DNA of 50,455 nt from a virus: positions 1 to 50,455 of the IMG/VR virus record IMGVR_UViG_3300008952_000077; one strand, written 5' to 3'. Numbering within the stretch: position 1 is the first letter of the stretch; the number at the start of each line of letters is the position of its first letter. This document shows positions 24,467-31,663 of the stretch, in pieces. The notes below the pieces were generated by a model. It ran no database searches, was not told the origin of the DNA, and saw only the letters and a list, made by a program, of their open reading frames with translations. A program made the position numbers and the translations under genes.

Positions 24467-25465
24467 TCAAACTGCAACGTCAACACTTTCGTTAGTAATC
24501 TTGTTTAAGTGAACCTTAAGTTCTTCCCAATTTAGCTCACCAAATCCATCTTCAATCATCATCTTAAGGATGGCAGTTTTATTGAAATTAAAATCAAACT
24601 TTTCTACTGATTCTTTAACAACGATCTTGGATTGAATTGACATCTGTGGTGAGTACAGTTGCATCATTTTATAATTGTGTTCGATCAGCTCTCTACTATC
24701 AACAATGTTATTATAAACTTTCAGTTTACTATTTTCTAACTGTTTTTCACAGTGTTGAATGATATCATCAACTGTGTGTGTTTCTTCTTCCGACAAGAAC
24801 TGCAATCTTTTTGCAACTGTACCGAAGCCAACACCTTTAACGCCCGGCAAGTTGTCGGACGTATCACCAATAATTGCCCTCGCTAGCGCCATATTAGTCG
24901 GATGGACGCCAGTTTGTTCCACGATTCTGTTAGTGTTCAAAAGCTCGTCTTTTGTGGGGCGCCAAAGTACCGTCTCATCATCACAAAGTTGCATGAAGTC
25001 TTTATCATTTGATACTATGATTTTTTGCCATCCATCATAGTGCGGAAGGTTGCAAACATATGAGATAACATCATCTGCTTCCACCTGTTCAATCATTGTT
25101 TGAATAATCGGCATCTCGTTCAAATATTCAATAAGTCGGCTTTGTTGCCAAATCTTATTTTGGATCTCTTCGTCGCCAGTAAGGTTATGAAAAGCGCGAT
25201 TGAGACGGATCGGCTTGCGGCCTTGCTTGTAGTTCTTGTCCATGGTCTTGCGCTTTCGCGAACCATCAGGACCATCCCAAGCAATAATAATATTGTCGGG
25301 CTTCGTTGTGCGCACAAGCTTCTGGAGGATCTTCAAGGATCCCTTCAGGCCGCCAATCGGCTGGCCATGCTGTGACAGGCTAGGATCAACGATATAAGCA
25401 CGTAAATACATATTTAATGCGTCAATGACCAATACTCTCTTCTTTTCTTTATTCTTCATATTCAT
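24467..25465 (-). CDS. 5'-3' exonuclease / RNase H-like nuclease
   Basis: The 332-residue protein has the 5'-nuclease fold of PolI N-terminal domain and T4 RNase H. LVIDALNMYLRAY and IIIAWDGPDG give metal-binding Asp residues. VEADDVISYVCN, then IVSNDKDFMQLCDD and ARAIIGDTSDNLPGVKGVG give the second metal site and the helix-hairpin-helix. It is probably used to remove RNA primers, since the phage family A polymerase lacks this domain. The ATG at 25465 overlaps the VOC gene. Confidence 0.88.
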   Translation of the reverse strand: MNMKNKEKKRVLVIDALNMYLRAYIVDPSLSQHGQPIGGLKGSLKILQKLVRTTKPDNIIIAWDGPDGSRKRKTMDKNYKQGRKPIRLNRAFHNLTGDEEIQNKIWQQSRLIEYLNEMPIIQTMIEQVEADDVISYVCNLPHYDGWQKIIVSNDKDFMQLCDDETVLWRPTKDELLNTNRIVEQTGVHPTNMALARAIIGDTSDNLPGVKGVGFGTVAKRLQFLSEEETHTVDDIIQHCEKQLENSKLKVYNNIVDSRELIEHNYKMMQLYSPQMSIQSKIVVKESVEKFDFNFNKTAILKMMIEDGFGELNWEELKVHLNKITNESVDVAV

Positions 25466-25754
25466 AATTAATTAACTCGTAAATGTTGCCCCATGGGTCC
25501 TTGGAATACACAGATCTGGAGCCGTCTCTATGTGGTTTGACTTTGTTTTCCATGCCTTCGAAATTGTCAGTCTCAAAAGCAAAATGTGCTGGATGTGTGC
25601 CCCTCTTCACAAAGGCCATTTTGATATTCTCAAATTCCACAAGGGCCCAAGAATCATCACTGTAAAGCCTTGATGCTCCGAAATTTAGTTCGTACCATTC
25701 TGCTGCACGCCCGGGGTCTTCCACGGGCAACGCAATGTGGTCAATTTTAGTCAT
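25449..25754 (-). CDS. VOC-family (glyoxalase-like) protein
   Basis: The 101-residue protein is one vicinal-oxygen-chelate half-module: MTKIDHIALPVEDPGRAAEWY, then HPAHFAFETDNFE and YSKDPWGNIYELINY. The ligand-type residues His6, His60 and a late Glu are present, so metal binding is possible. Enzymes of this kind include glyoxalase I and fosfomycin or antibiotic resistance proteins. It follows a structured leader RNA (25763-25835) and overlaps the exonuclease gene. Substrate unknown. Confidence 0.7.
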   Translation of the reverse strand: MTKIDHIALPVEDPGRAAEWYELNFGASRLYSDDSWALVEFENIKMAFVKRGTHPAHFAFETDNFEGMENKVKPHRDGSRSVYSKDPWGNIYELINYEYEE

Positions 25755-25762
25755 AAATGCCC

Positions 25763-25835
25763 CCAGAGGAGCTTTACGGCGCTAGCAGTATAACTTACCG
25801 CAGCGTCCCACAAAGCGCGCTCAGGGCCCTCCTAG
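25763..25835 (-). ncRNA. structured leader RNA, three-way-junction-like, ahead of the VOC/exonuclease operon
   Basis: The 5' leader begins about 4 nt after the predicted transcript start (about 25839). By eye it folds into a closing helix P1 (5' CUAGGAGGGC 25835-25826 with GCUCCUCUGG 25772-25763, 9 of 10 pairs) and a long hairpin P3. P3 pairs CGCU with AGCG and GCGGUA with UACUGC, loop AGUUA, bulged U, at 25780-25805. A weaker middle stem lies around AGCGCGCU. P1 ends next to the GGGGG ribosome site of the VOC gene. A riboswitch or autoregulated leader is inferred; it fits no class I know. Confidence 0.5.
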
Positions 25836-25845
25836 ATATGTTACT

Positions 25846-25874
25846 AGTATATACGCTTATACGATGCTTGTCAA
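25846..25874 (-). promoter_or_regulatory. sigma70-type promoter for the leader RNA/VOC/exonuclease operon
   Basis: TTGACA (25874-25869), 17-bp spacer and TATACT (25851-25846). The start point should be about 25839, leaving an 85-nt leader before ATG 25754. Confidence 0.85.
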
Positions 25875-25877
25875 GTA

Positions 25878-26999
25878 CTATTTCTCATCTTCGTCATAAT
25901 AGTCGGCAGCGTTCCCTTGTCGATTCTGAAATTTTTGAATGACTTCGACTTCCATGAGTTCAAGAACCTTATTCCTAAACTCTTCGTCGTTCTTTACCAA
26001 TTCGGTCCACTTCGATGGCTGGAACTTTTTGGAGTAATCGCCCATTGTCAGCGTATACCATGAGCCGGCAGACTGCATGTGCTTAGAACTCTTAACGGCA
26101 TCGAACCATGATTCATGGTCTTGGATGCCAATTTCTTCAGTGCCCCATAGAATACGGAATGTGCAATTTCTGCCCTCAGTACCAAACCTTGACTTTTCAA
26201 GTTTTACCTTAACTTCCGAACCAATCTTGAACCCTTTCTCGTCAAGTACAGCGGCCGCTTTGGATTTACGACCAGTAAGCCAAATACGCAATGAGTATGA
26301 ATAGTGCATTGCTTTTCCACCCGGTGTAACATACGGCGTAGTCATTGCAATCTGTCGTGCCATCGGGCCTTGCGGAATATTGGTCTTTAATTGATTGAGT
26401 ACGATAAACGTTGCTTTTTGATCCGCGATAGGAATGACCAGTTTGGACATACCTTTTGCCAAGATTCGGGCCTTGGTGGCCACAGATGATTGCGGATTGA
26501 AGTCACCCTCAACATCTGAAATAGAAGGCGTAAACGCGAGAGAGTCCCATATGAAGACCAACTGATCTTCTGCTGCTCCGAGTAATTCCTCAATAGTCTC
26601 CAAGACAAACTCAACTGAAGATGCCTGAACATACATTAAATTTTCCAAATCACAACCAGCACGACTTAAGAAGTCAGGATCGATAGCTGATTCAGAGTCA
26701 AAATAAACAACCATCTTGCCTTGTTTCTGAGCGTTGGCAGCAATTTGTGCTGCCATATAAGATTTACCAGTTGATTGAAGGCCCGCGATCTCGGTAATTT
26801 TACCAACCGGCACTCCGGCTAGATGACCCTTACAAATAATAGAGTCAAGCCACCTAGAGCCTGTTGGGATCCACTCCTTAACAGAAGTGGGGTTGTCGGT
26901 GGTAAGATCGTGCGCCACCTCACGGCCAGCTTTTTTATTCACTAGCTTCATAAGGTCGTGCATAGATACACGACCGGCCTTTGCTTTGGCTTTTGCCAT
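25878..26999 (-). CDS. uvsX: RecA/UvsX-like recombinase
   Basis: The 373-residue strand-exchange ATPase has Walker A GLQSTGKS (73-80), MVVYFDSESAIDPDFL after it, and Walker B LVFIWDSLAF. Loop regions follow, including VTPGGKAMHYSYSLRIW. It pairs with the gp32-like SSB (29969-30739) for recombination-dependent replication, as in T4. Its C-terminus is acidic (YYDEDEK), as in RecA. AAGGAG lies just upstream of ATG 26999, and a promoter at 27051-27079. Confidence 0.9.
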   Translation of the reverse strand: MAKAKAKAGRVSMHDLMKLVNKKAGREVAHDLTTDNPTSVKEWIPTGSRWLDSIICKGHLAGVPVGKITEIAGLQSTGKSYMAAQIAANAQKQGKMVVYFDSESAIDPDFLSRAGCDLENLMYVQASSVEFVLETIEELLGAAEDQLVFIWDSLAFTPSISDVEGDFNPQSSVATKARILAKGMSKLVIPIADQKATFIVLNQLKTNIPQGPMARQIAMTTPYVTPGGKAMHYSYSLRIWLTGRKSKAAAVLDEKGFKIGSEVKVKLEKSRFGTEGRNCTFRILWGTEEIGIQDHESWFDAVKSSKHMQSAGSWYTLTMGDYSKKFQPSKWTELVKNDEEFRNKVLELMEVEVIQKFQNRQGNAADYYDEDEK

Positions 27000-27050
27000 A
27001 TTAGCTCCTTAATTTTCTTTAGCTATACACTGTAATAGTGATACTCAAAT

Positions 27051-27079
27051 AGTATAACATAGTGTAGCTAATAAGGCAA
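27051..27079 (-). promoter_or_regulatory. sigma70-type extended -10 promoter for uvsX
   Basis: TTGCCT (27079-27074), 17-bp spacer and TATACT (27056-27051), with TG ahead of the -10. It lies 52 bp ahead of ATG 26999. Confidence 0.6.
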
Positions 27080-27099
27080 GCAATATAAAAACTTTTATA

Positions 27100-28080
27100 T
27101 TAAAAAGGTTTAACCTTGTTGTATTCGAGCACAAGAACATCCACGGCCGATGTGAATCGCACTGTCCATGATTGCCCGTTGTCTGTTGAGCTACTTATCT
27201 TATTGCCTTTACCGCCGGCTATAATCGTCGTCCCATCTGACGCTAATCCCATGATTTGGCCAACATCCGGATTCGCCAGATCGGTAGTGGCCCATGACGC
27301 ACAATTGTCAGTTGATATATATAATTGAGTTCCCTTGTTGGCAGTCATCCAAGTGTTTCCTGTGATGTGACAGATTGCCCAAAGAGCCTCCGAAATACCG
27401 GTTACGGCGCTCCAAGTATCTGTTGTGTCGCTCTCTGTAATTGAGGTTATTCGGTAAGAAGTTGTGCCATTGCCGGCTAAGAACCATACTCCGTTGTTGT
27501 ATTCGATACCGTTCGCGCGGGTGGCTGTGGATTCGTACCAGTTCAAGCCATCATCATATGATTTAAGAGTCTTCAGGGTGCCTCCCATGAGCCATGTTCC
27601 GGCACCATCGGTTGCAAGGCAAAGGTTTAAGCCTGCACCAGATTCAACATCGGTAATTTTAGTCCAGCTATCTCCGCCGTTGGTTGATCTAAACACATCG
27701 TCGCCAGTTGCGGCGATCCAAGTTCCGTTGTCACCGTACTCAACTGTTCTGGCTGCGTCCGACGTGCCGGAGAAATCGATTGATGACCAAGAGCCGGAGG
27801 TTGTAGGGTCCGCCGAGTACCTGAGTTCAGGACTTGTGTTGGTAGCAACAATCCACCGAGCATCATCACTGTCATCCTTGCCAAAAGATATATCCCAATA
27901 ATCAGATGTTTCTCCGGCCGGGCTTTCATACTCAGTCCAACTTTCAGCATCTGATGAGTACATCACCCGGCCGTCCCTACCGACGCCGGCCCACAACGGG
28001 ACGTGATCCTCTTCCTCTCTCCAATGGTTCATTTGAAATTTGTATGTCACTGGTGTGTGCCCCCTGATTATATATAGCAT
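27100..28080 (-). CDS. Asp-box beta-propeller protein (sialidase/BNR-like), possible receptor-binding protein
   Basis: The protein (up to 326 residues) is almost all short beta repeats carrying Asp-box motifs: STNGGDSWTKI, SYDDGLNWYES, STDNCASWATT and STDNGQSWTV. This is the signature of sialidase- or BNR-type propellers. No sialidase catalytic residues stand out and no signal peptide is clear. The start is uncertain: ATG 28080 lacks a ribosome site, while GTG 28050 has AGGGGG 9 nt upstream. It sits in the cassette island, where tail-fibre or adhesin genes are plausible. Confidence 0.6.
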   Translation of the reverse strand: MLYIIRGHTPVTYKFQMNHWREEEDHVPLWAGVGRDGRVMYSSDAESWTEYESPAGETSDYWDISFGKDDSDDARWIVATNTSPELRYSADPTTSGSWSSIDFSGTSDAARTVEYGDNGTWIAATGDDVFRSTNGGDSWTKITDVESGAGLNLCLATDGAGTWLMGGTLKTLKSYDDGLNWYESTATRANGIEYNNGVWFLAGNGTTSYRITSITESDTTDTWSAVTGISEALWAICHITGNTWMTANKGTQLYISTDNCASWATTDLANPDVGQIMGLASDGTTIIAGGKGNKISSSTDNGQSWTVRFTSAVDVLVLEYNKVKPF

Positions 28081-28090
28081 GGAGGGGCCA

Positions 28091-28121
28091 AGGCGGCAGA
28101 CTTATACCGGTCTGCCAGCGG
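28091..28121. repeat. cassette hairpin repeat, copy 1
   Basis: Stem GGCAGAC (28095-28101) / GTCTGCC (28110-28116), loop TTATACCG, flanked by GCG and AGCGG. It lies between the stop of the DUF262 gene and the start of the propeller gene. The same core recurs at 29421 and 29587. Confidence 0.85.
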
Positions 28122-28133
28122 TCACTGAGGCCT

Positions 28134-29348
28134 TTAAGCCGCAAGTTTTCGTAGACCAAACGCAAATACGTTAGTTTTTACACAATCGGTAAGCTTTTTG
28201 ATTCTCTTGGCGCGTGCGCCCGCATAATGGGGCAAATTAATCCAAGTAAAGTAATATTGTTGTTTTGAAACTTCGTCAGGATCTAAATTATTTGCGATGT
28301 ATCTTGTTTTCTCGTTAGCATACGCAGTATCACTTTGACTAATAAGACTGTCGTCTAATTCTTTTAATTTGTTAAAAAACAAAGAATAAGAATTGCAATC
28401 AATGTCATAGTTGTTATCATAGACCCACTCACAAACATAGAGTACAGCCCAACACATTTTTGCTGCTATTGTTTTTGATGGAGGGTAATAAGTTTGATTA
28501 CAAATTGTGTGCCTCCACATGTCTAGAATCTCTTCCACTCTCTGTATGTCATTCGAAGAGTACGGACACCCTTCATCAGAAATAGAGTGATAACCCAGGC
28601 CCATAGAATAAAAACGATCTATTTCATCGGAGGATAAGCCCCAATGATTGGTTTTGTTATTGGCTGGGTTGTTCCTCATAAGGACCATGGTCATTTTAGC
28701 CACTAACTCATCATCCAGCATCCTAGTAGCATCTTTTCTGCTGACAACTCTCATAAGAGCGTCGTCAAGAGTTTTTCTAGTTTTTCTTACCCAATCAGAA
28801 ATTGGCGTTTTAAGAGAATTTCTTTTTTCATGGGCATTTAATGGCTCACCAGAATTTAGTGCTAAGAAAATATCCGATAATGTATCTTTTCCACAAGGAG
28901 GGGCTACTTCAACATTAAGAAAACCTCCATCCAAAATGCGATCACGAAGGCGCTCAGGAAAATCTTTAAATAATTTATTTGTTACCGTTTGCGACACATC
29001 GTCAGCATCCAAAAAAGTTCCGGAAATAGGAAACTTATCATTTAAGAATTCAACAATCTTTTTTGATCTGTTTTGACCGTCTAAAGAGATATAGCGATAC
29101 CCCTTGTTTAGAATTCTATGAAAATATTTGGCTGATACGCGATCACCGTTTTTTCTAGAAAACTTTAAACACTTTTTAACGTCGGCCACAACGATTGTTG
29201 TAAGTTGGGACCAGCCGCGGCATACAGAAACCATGAACAGCGCTAAGAGTTCGTTATTCCAAACTTCCCGGCGCTGGTGCTCCTCTGCATAATATACTTC
29301 CGTGAAATCATGATCTTCACGGAACTCTTTTAAACTAACTAATGACAT
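28134..29348 (-). CDS. DUF262/GmrSD N-terminal-like DGQ protein
   Basis: The 404-residue protein has the ParB/Srx-like DUF262 core. YHRILNKGYRYISLDGQNRSKK supplies the DGQ-x-R motif. FLALNSGEPLNAHEKRNS matches the family's N-x-g-x-PLN-x-E-RN block. No DUF1524/HNH nuclease domain follows. GmrSD-type proteins cut modified phage DNA, so a lone DUF262 protein may counter host defence or exclude rival phages. ATG 29348 has GGAGG 6 nt upstream. It lies in the cassette island. Confidence 0.65.
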   Translation of the reverse strand: MSLVSLKEFREDHDFTEVYYAEEHQRREVWNNELLALFMVSVCRGWSQLTTIVVADVKKCLKFSRKNGDRVSAKYFHRILNKGYRYISLDGQNRSKKIVEFLNDKFPISGTFLDADDVSQTVTNKLFKDFPERLRDRILDGGFLNVEVAPPCGKDTLSDIFLALNSGEPLNAHEKRNSLKTPISDWVRKTRKTLDDALMRVVSRKDATRMLDDELVAKMTMVLMRNNPANNKTNHWGLSSDEIDRFYSMGLGYHSISDEGCPYSSNDIQRVEEILDMWRHTICNQTYYPPSKTIAAKMCWAVLYVCEWVYDNNYDIDCNSYSLFFNKLKELDDSLISQSDTAYANEKTRYIANNLDPDEVSKQQYYFTWINLPHYAGARAKRIKKLTDCVKTNVFAFGLRKLAA

Positions 29349-29420
29349 TTTACACCTCCAGTTTATTGTGTGATTAAACCAATGTCATGTGACAAACGTT
29401 TAATCTAGTCTTTCGTTAAA

Positions 29421-29457
29421 GGCGGCAGACTTTACACCGGTCTGCCAGCGGCTTTTG
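29421..29457. repeat. cassette hairpin repeat, copy 2
   Basis: Stem GGCAGAC (29424-29430) / GTCTGCC (29440-29446), loop TTTACACCG, then AGCGGCTTTTG on the plus strand. It lies between the lipoprotein stop and the DUF262 gene leader. A 7-bp inverted pair (ATTAAAC / GTTTAAT) follows in the leader. Confidence 0.85.
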
Positions 29458-29459
29458 TT

Positions 29460-29570
29460 TTACTCCACTGCAGTGTCTGCAGAGGCGGCGGTATCTTCCG
29501 CCGTGTCTTCATCCTTATCCCCACAACCCATCAATAGGGTCGCAGCAAGGACTGGTAGAACGAGTCTCAT
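29460..29570 (-). CDS. 36-residue lipoprotein, Asp/Thr/Ala-rich
   Basis: ATG 29570 has AAGGAG upstream and the gene encodes a complete tiny lipoprotein. It has the signal peptide MRLVLPVLAATLLMG, the lipobox Cys16 (LMGC), and then GDKDEDTAEDTAASADTA to the end. After cleavage only about 21 residues remain. The DTA/DTAE tract resembles linkers of lipoproteins from Myxococcota-type bacteria. It may decorate the outer membrane, for example for exclusion or lysis (spanin-like). No function is shown. Confidence 0.7.
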   Translation of the reverse strand: MRLVLPVLAATLLMGCGDKDEDTAEDTAASADTAVE

Positions 29571-29586
29571 TTTGCTTTATCTCCTT

Positions 29587-29627
29587 AAAAGCGGCAGACT
29601 TTTTACCGGTCTGCCAGCGGCTTTTTT
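29587..29627. repeat. cassette hairpin repeat, copy 3
   Basis: Stem GGCAGAC (29593-29599) / GTCTGCC (29609-29615), loop TTTTTACCG, with outer AAAAGC / GCTTTT pairing around a CGCT bulge. It is U-rich on either strand, so it can act as a bidirectional terminator. It lies between the Thr-rich gene stop and the lipoprotein start. Confidence 0.85.
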
Positions 29628-29629
29628 CA

Positions 29630-29902
29630 CTACTCGGTTGTAGTTGTTTCCGTAGTAGTTGTTGTCTCACCTGTAGTTTCAGTGGTTGTTCCGCCTTCCG
29701 TGGTTCCACCGCTCGCTGTTTCAGTTGCGGTGGTGGAAGAAACTTCAATAGAATTTGTAGTCTCCCCAATGGTGGTGTTGTCTGACACCGTTGCCGGATC
29801 TACAGAACAGGTCCCGTAGGCGGTTGCGACAACTAAGACACCTCCGACGACAGTAACCTGTATCTTCCATTTAGCCCATACGGACTTCATCCAATCTAAC
29901 AT
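29630..29902 (-). CDS. small membrane-anchored Thr-rich protein
   Basis: ATG 29902 with AAGGAG is the likely start; an in-frame GTG at 29941 is less likely. The 90-residue protein has one hydrophobic helix (about 14-32, VTVVGGVLVVATAYG), then a Ser/Thr/Glu-rich low-complexity tail to the end (TTETTGETTTTTETTTTE). This gives an anchored, extended tail. The helix orientation is not determined. It shares the island with the lipoprotein and hairpin repeats. Family not recognised. Confidence 0.6.
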   Translation of the reverse strand: MLDWMKSVWAKWKIQVTVVGGVLVVATAYGTCSVDPATVSDNTTIGETTNSIEVSSTTATETASGGTTEGGTTTETTGETTTTTETTTTE

Positions 29903-29925
29903 AATATTTCTCCTTCTATGTTGTT

Positions 29926-29953
29926 GAAAAGGGGCGCCCATTAACCGGGGCGC
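29926..29953 (-). terminator. intrinsic terminator after the gp32-like gene
   Basis: Minus-strand stem GCGCCC / GGGCGC (29953-29948 with 29939-29934), loop CGGTTAAT, followed by CCCCTTTTC. It lies 16 bp after the gp32-like stop codon at 29969. Confidence 0.65.
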
Positions 29954-29968
29954 TATCGGCTTAATGTG

Positions 29969-30739
29969 TTAACCAGCCATCAACTCATCGAAGGCTTTGT
30001 CAACGTCGTTAGCTTCCTTTTTACCATACGACTCAGTTTGGCGCGAGCGACCTTCAGCAGAAGAATCGGAGGCCAACTGTTCGTCAAGAATGGCATCAAC
30101 CTGTTCGGGCGTCAGGCGCTCAAACAAGCTGTCAAAATCGGGCATATTTTCCAGAAGCCCGGGAAGAGCGTCAGAGTCACTTAGGAGGGGACTAGTGTTA
30201 CGACGCATCTTCAAGTTGGTTTGTGGGTACGCACCGGGACGAGTGGGCTTCGTATAAGTGAGCGTAATGTCAGTACCCTCTACCGAATCGGTGATATCAC
30301 CGTATTCAGGATCAAGAATATATCCTAAAAGCAACTCATACGCGGTCTTTCCGTAACCATAGACCTTAATACCCTCATCCTCGCGTCCACGCACCACTAC
30401 CGGAGAGAAATAACGTTGACGCACAAAAAGCGACTTTGCCAACTTCTTGCTTTCCTCATCATTCTTCTCGGTGCCCTCGCGCCACAAAGATGACGCGAAT
30501 TCACATATAGGACAGCGTTCGCCAAAGTTGCGCTTCGGACAAAGCACACCGCCCTTATGATCTCCCACATTATAGTGGAAATACATTTCCTTTAACGGAT
30601 CACCATCTGATGTTGGCACGATCCGAATATCTTGGTCTCCTTCATCTGGCTTAAACCAGTGTGAGGTACCATTATCTCTAGTTCCCTCGCCACGCAATGT
30701 GGCGAGCTTTTGTTTCATTAGTTCCATGTTAATAGACAT
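29969..30739 (-). CDS. single-stranded DNA-binding protein, T4 gp32-like
   Basis: The 256-residue protein has an N-terminal basic arm (MELMKQKLATLRGEG), then an OB-fold region with a zinc site (HYNVGDHKGG, CPKRNFGERCPIC), and a late acidic C-terminal tail ending DVDKAFDELMAG. That tail is the hallmark by which gp32 binds partner proteins. It coats ssDNA at forks and recombination joints with UvsX. It has a promoter at 30794-30822 with a hairpin at the mRNA 5' end. Confidence 0.88.
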   Translation of the reverse strand: MSINMELMKQKLATLRGEGTRDNGTSHWFKPDEGDQDIRIVPTSDGDPLKEMYFHYNVGDHKGGVLCPKRNFGERCPICEFASSLWREGTEKNDEESKKLAKSLFVRQRYFSPVVVRGREDEGIKVYGYGKTAYELLLGYILDPEYGDITDSVEGTDITLTYTKPTRPGAYPQTNLKMRRNTSPLLSDSDALPGLLENMPDFDSLFERLTPEQVDAILDEQLASDSSAEGRSRQTESYGKKEANDVDKAFDELMAG

Positions 30740-30793
30740 TACTTTTTTCTCCTTTTTGTTTTGATAAAGTATACTGAGCTTTCCTCAGCATCT

Positions 30794-30822
30794 AATGTAT
30801 TACTCTTGCTCTAGCTTGTCAA
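30794..30822 (-). promoter_or_regulatory. sigma70-type promoter for the SSB gene
   Basis: TTGACA (30822-30817), 17-bp spacer and TACATT (30799-30794). It overlaps the 3' end of the FtsZ-like gene. The transcript start is about 30787, next to a CTGAG/CTCAG hairpin (30774-30788). Confidence 0.7.
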
Positions 30823-31663
30823 GAGTTTTTTGTTGTATTACGTTGGTATGGGCAACGCAAAACCCAAAGTCTGTTTCAAAAGGCGACTCGTAAATTGCAT
30901 AAGAAACATTTTTAAATGCATTCCTAGGTTTATTTTTGAGATGGCCTATAATATTTTTGTGTAAATCTCCGTCCTTTTCCAATTTTTCAGTTGATATACA
31001 GATATAATAACATACATCACGAGAGCTGTCAAGATCAAAATACCAATTTTCTTGAAGAGTTTGTGGGTCAATCCTCCCCAAAGAGCGGATTCTTTGAATG
31101 CCGGGGGCGGCCACTAAATTCCCAATAATTGGTGATGTATGATCAAATAAGTTCTTATAATGTACACAATAATAAATAGTTTTATTTATAGTTTCAAAGT
31201 ATTTTTTAATAGGTACTGAGCCTATAGATTCTTCTAATATTGGGTTACTAAAAATTGTAAAAGAGTTGAATAAGCCGGACCTCGCATATTGCTGTAGAAC
31301 ACTAAAAATAGCACGTTCTTGGAGTTTCGCAGCACCCAACAATAGATCAATATCTGGCTCAATGTAAAAGATGTCGATTTTCTTATCTTTTAGTTGTTGC
31401 AAGATAGTCAACGTTGCGTTAGCAGTTCTCGCTGAACCACACAAGAATACTTGCACACGTTCCTCCATACTGGAAAAGAATTTCTCCAAGTTGGGAGTGC
31501 TTGTTTCGTAATCTTCAAGATTTGCTTGATATTTTATCTTTCGCTTGTATTTTGTATTTCTTTCAACATTATCAGACATAACATAGCAGTTATACTCTTT
31601 GTTGTTGGAAAAGCAATTAACAATATTTTCACCAGCAGTCCCAATACCCAAAAGTGATATCAC
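30800..31663 (-). CDS. divergent FtsZ/tubulin-like protein
   Basis: The GTG start at 31663 overlaps the polymerase stop (GTGA), with AAGGAG upstream. The 287-residue protein opens with a Rossmann-like loop (SLLGIGTAGENIV; FtsZ has GVGGGGxNAV). FLCGSARTANATLTILQQL stands in the place of the tubulin GGGTGTG loop. QERAIFSVLQQYARSGLFNSFTIF and NPILEE then follow FtsZ's order of helices and IVI-x-N. The glycines of the GTP loop are mostly lost, so GTPase activity is doubtful. It is short for FtsZ (about 300-400). Confidence 0.5.
   Translation of the reverse strand: MISLLGIGTAGENIVNCFSNNKEYNCYVMSDNVERNTKYKRKIKYQANLEDYETSTPNLEKFFSSMEERVQVFLCGSARTANATLTILQQLKDKKIDIFYIEPDIDLLLGAAKLQERAIFSVLQQYARSGLFNSFTIFSNPILEESIGSVPIKKYFETINKTIYYCVHYKNLFDHTSPIIGNLVAAPGIQRIRSLGRIDPQTLQENWYFDLDSSRDVCYYICISTEKLEKDGDLHKNIIGHLKNKPRNAFKNVSYAIYESPFETDFGFCVAHTNVIQQKTLDKLEQE

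Noticed and set aside
25763-25835. tRNA or tmRNA in the leader at 25763-25835
   Set aside because: No GGTTCGAATCC-type T loop and no acceptor stem with the right spacing.
28091-29627. CRISPR array from the three repeats
   Set aside because: The spacing is irregular and whole genes lie between copies.
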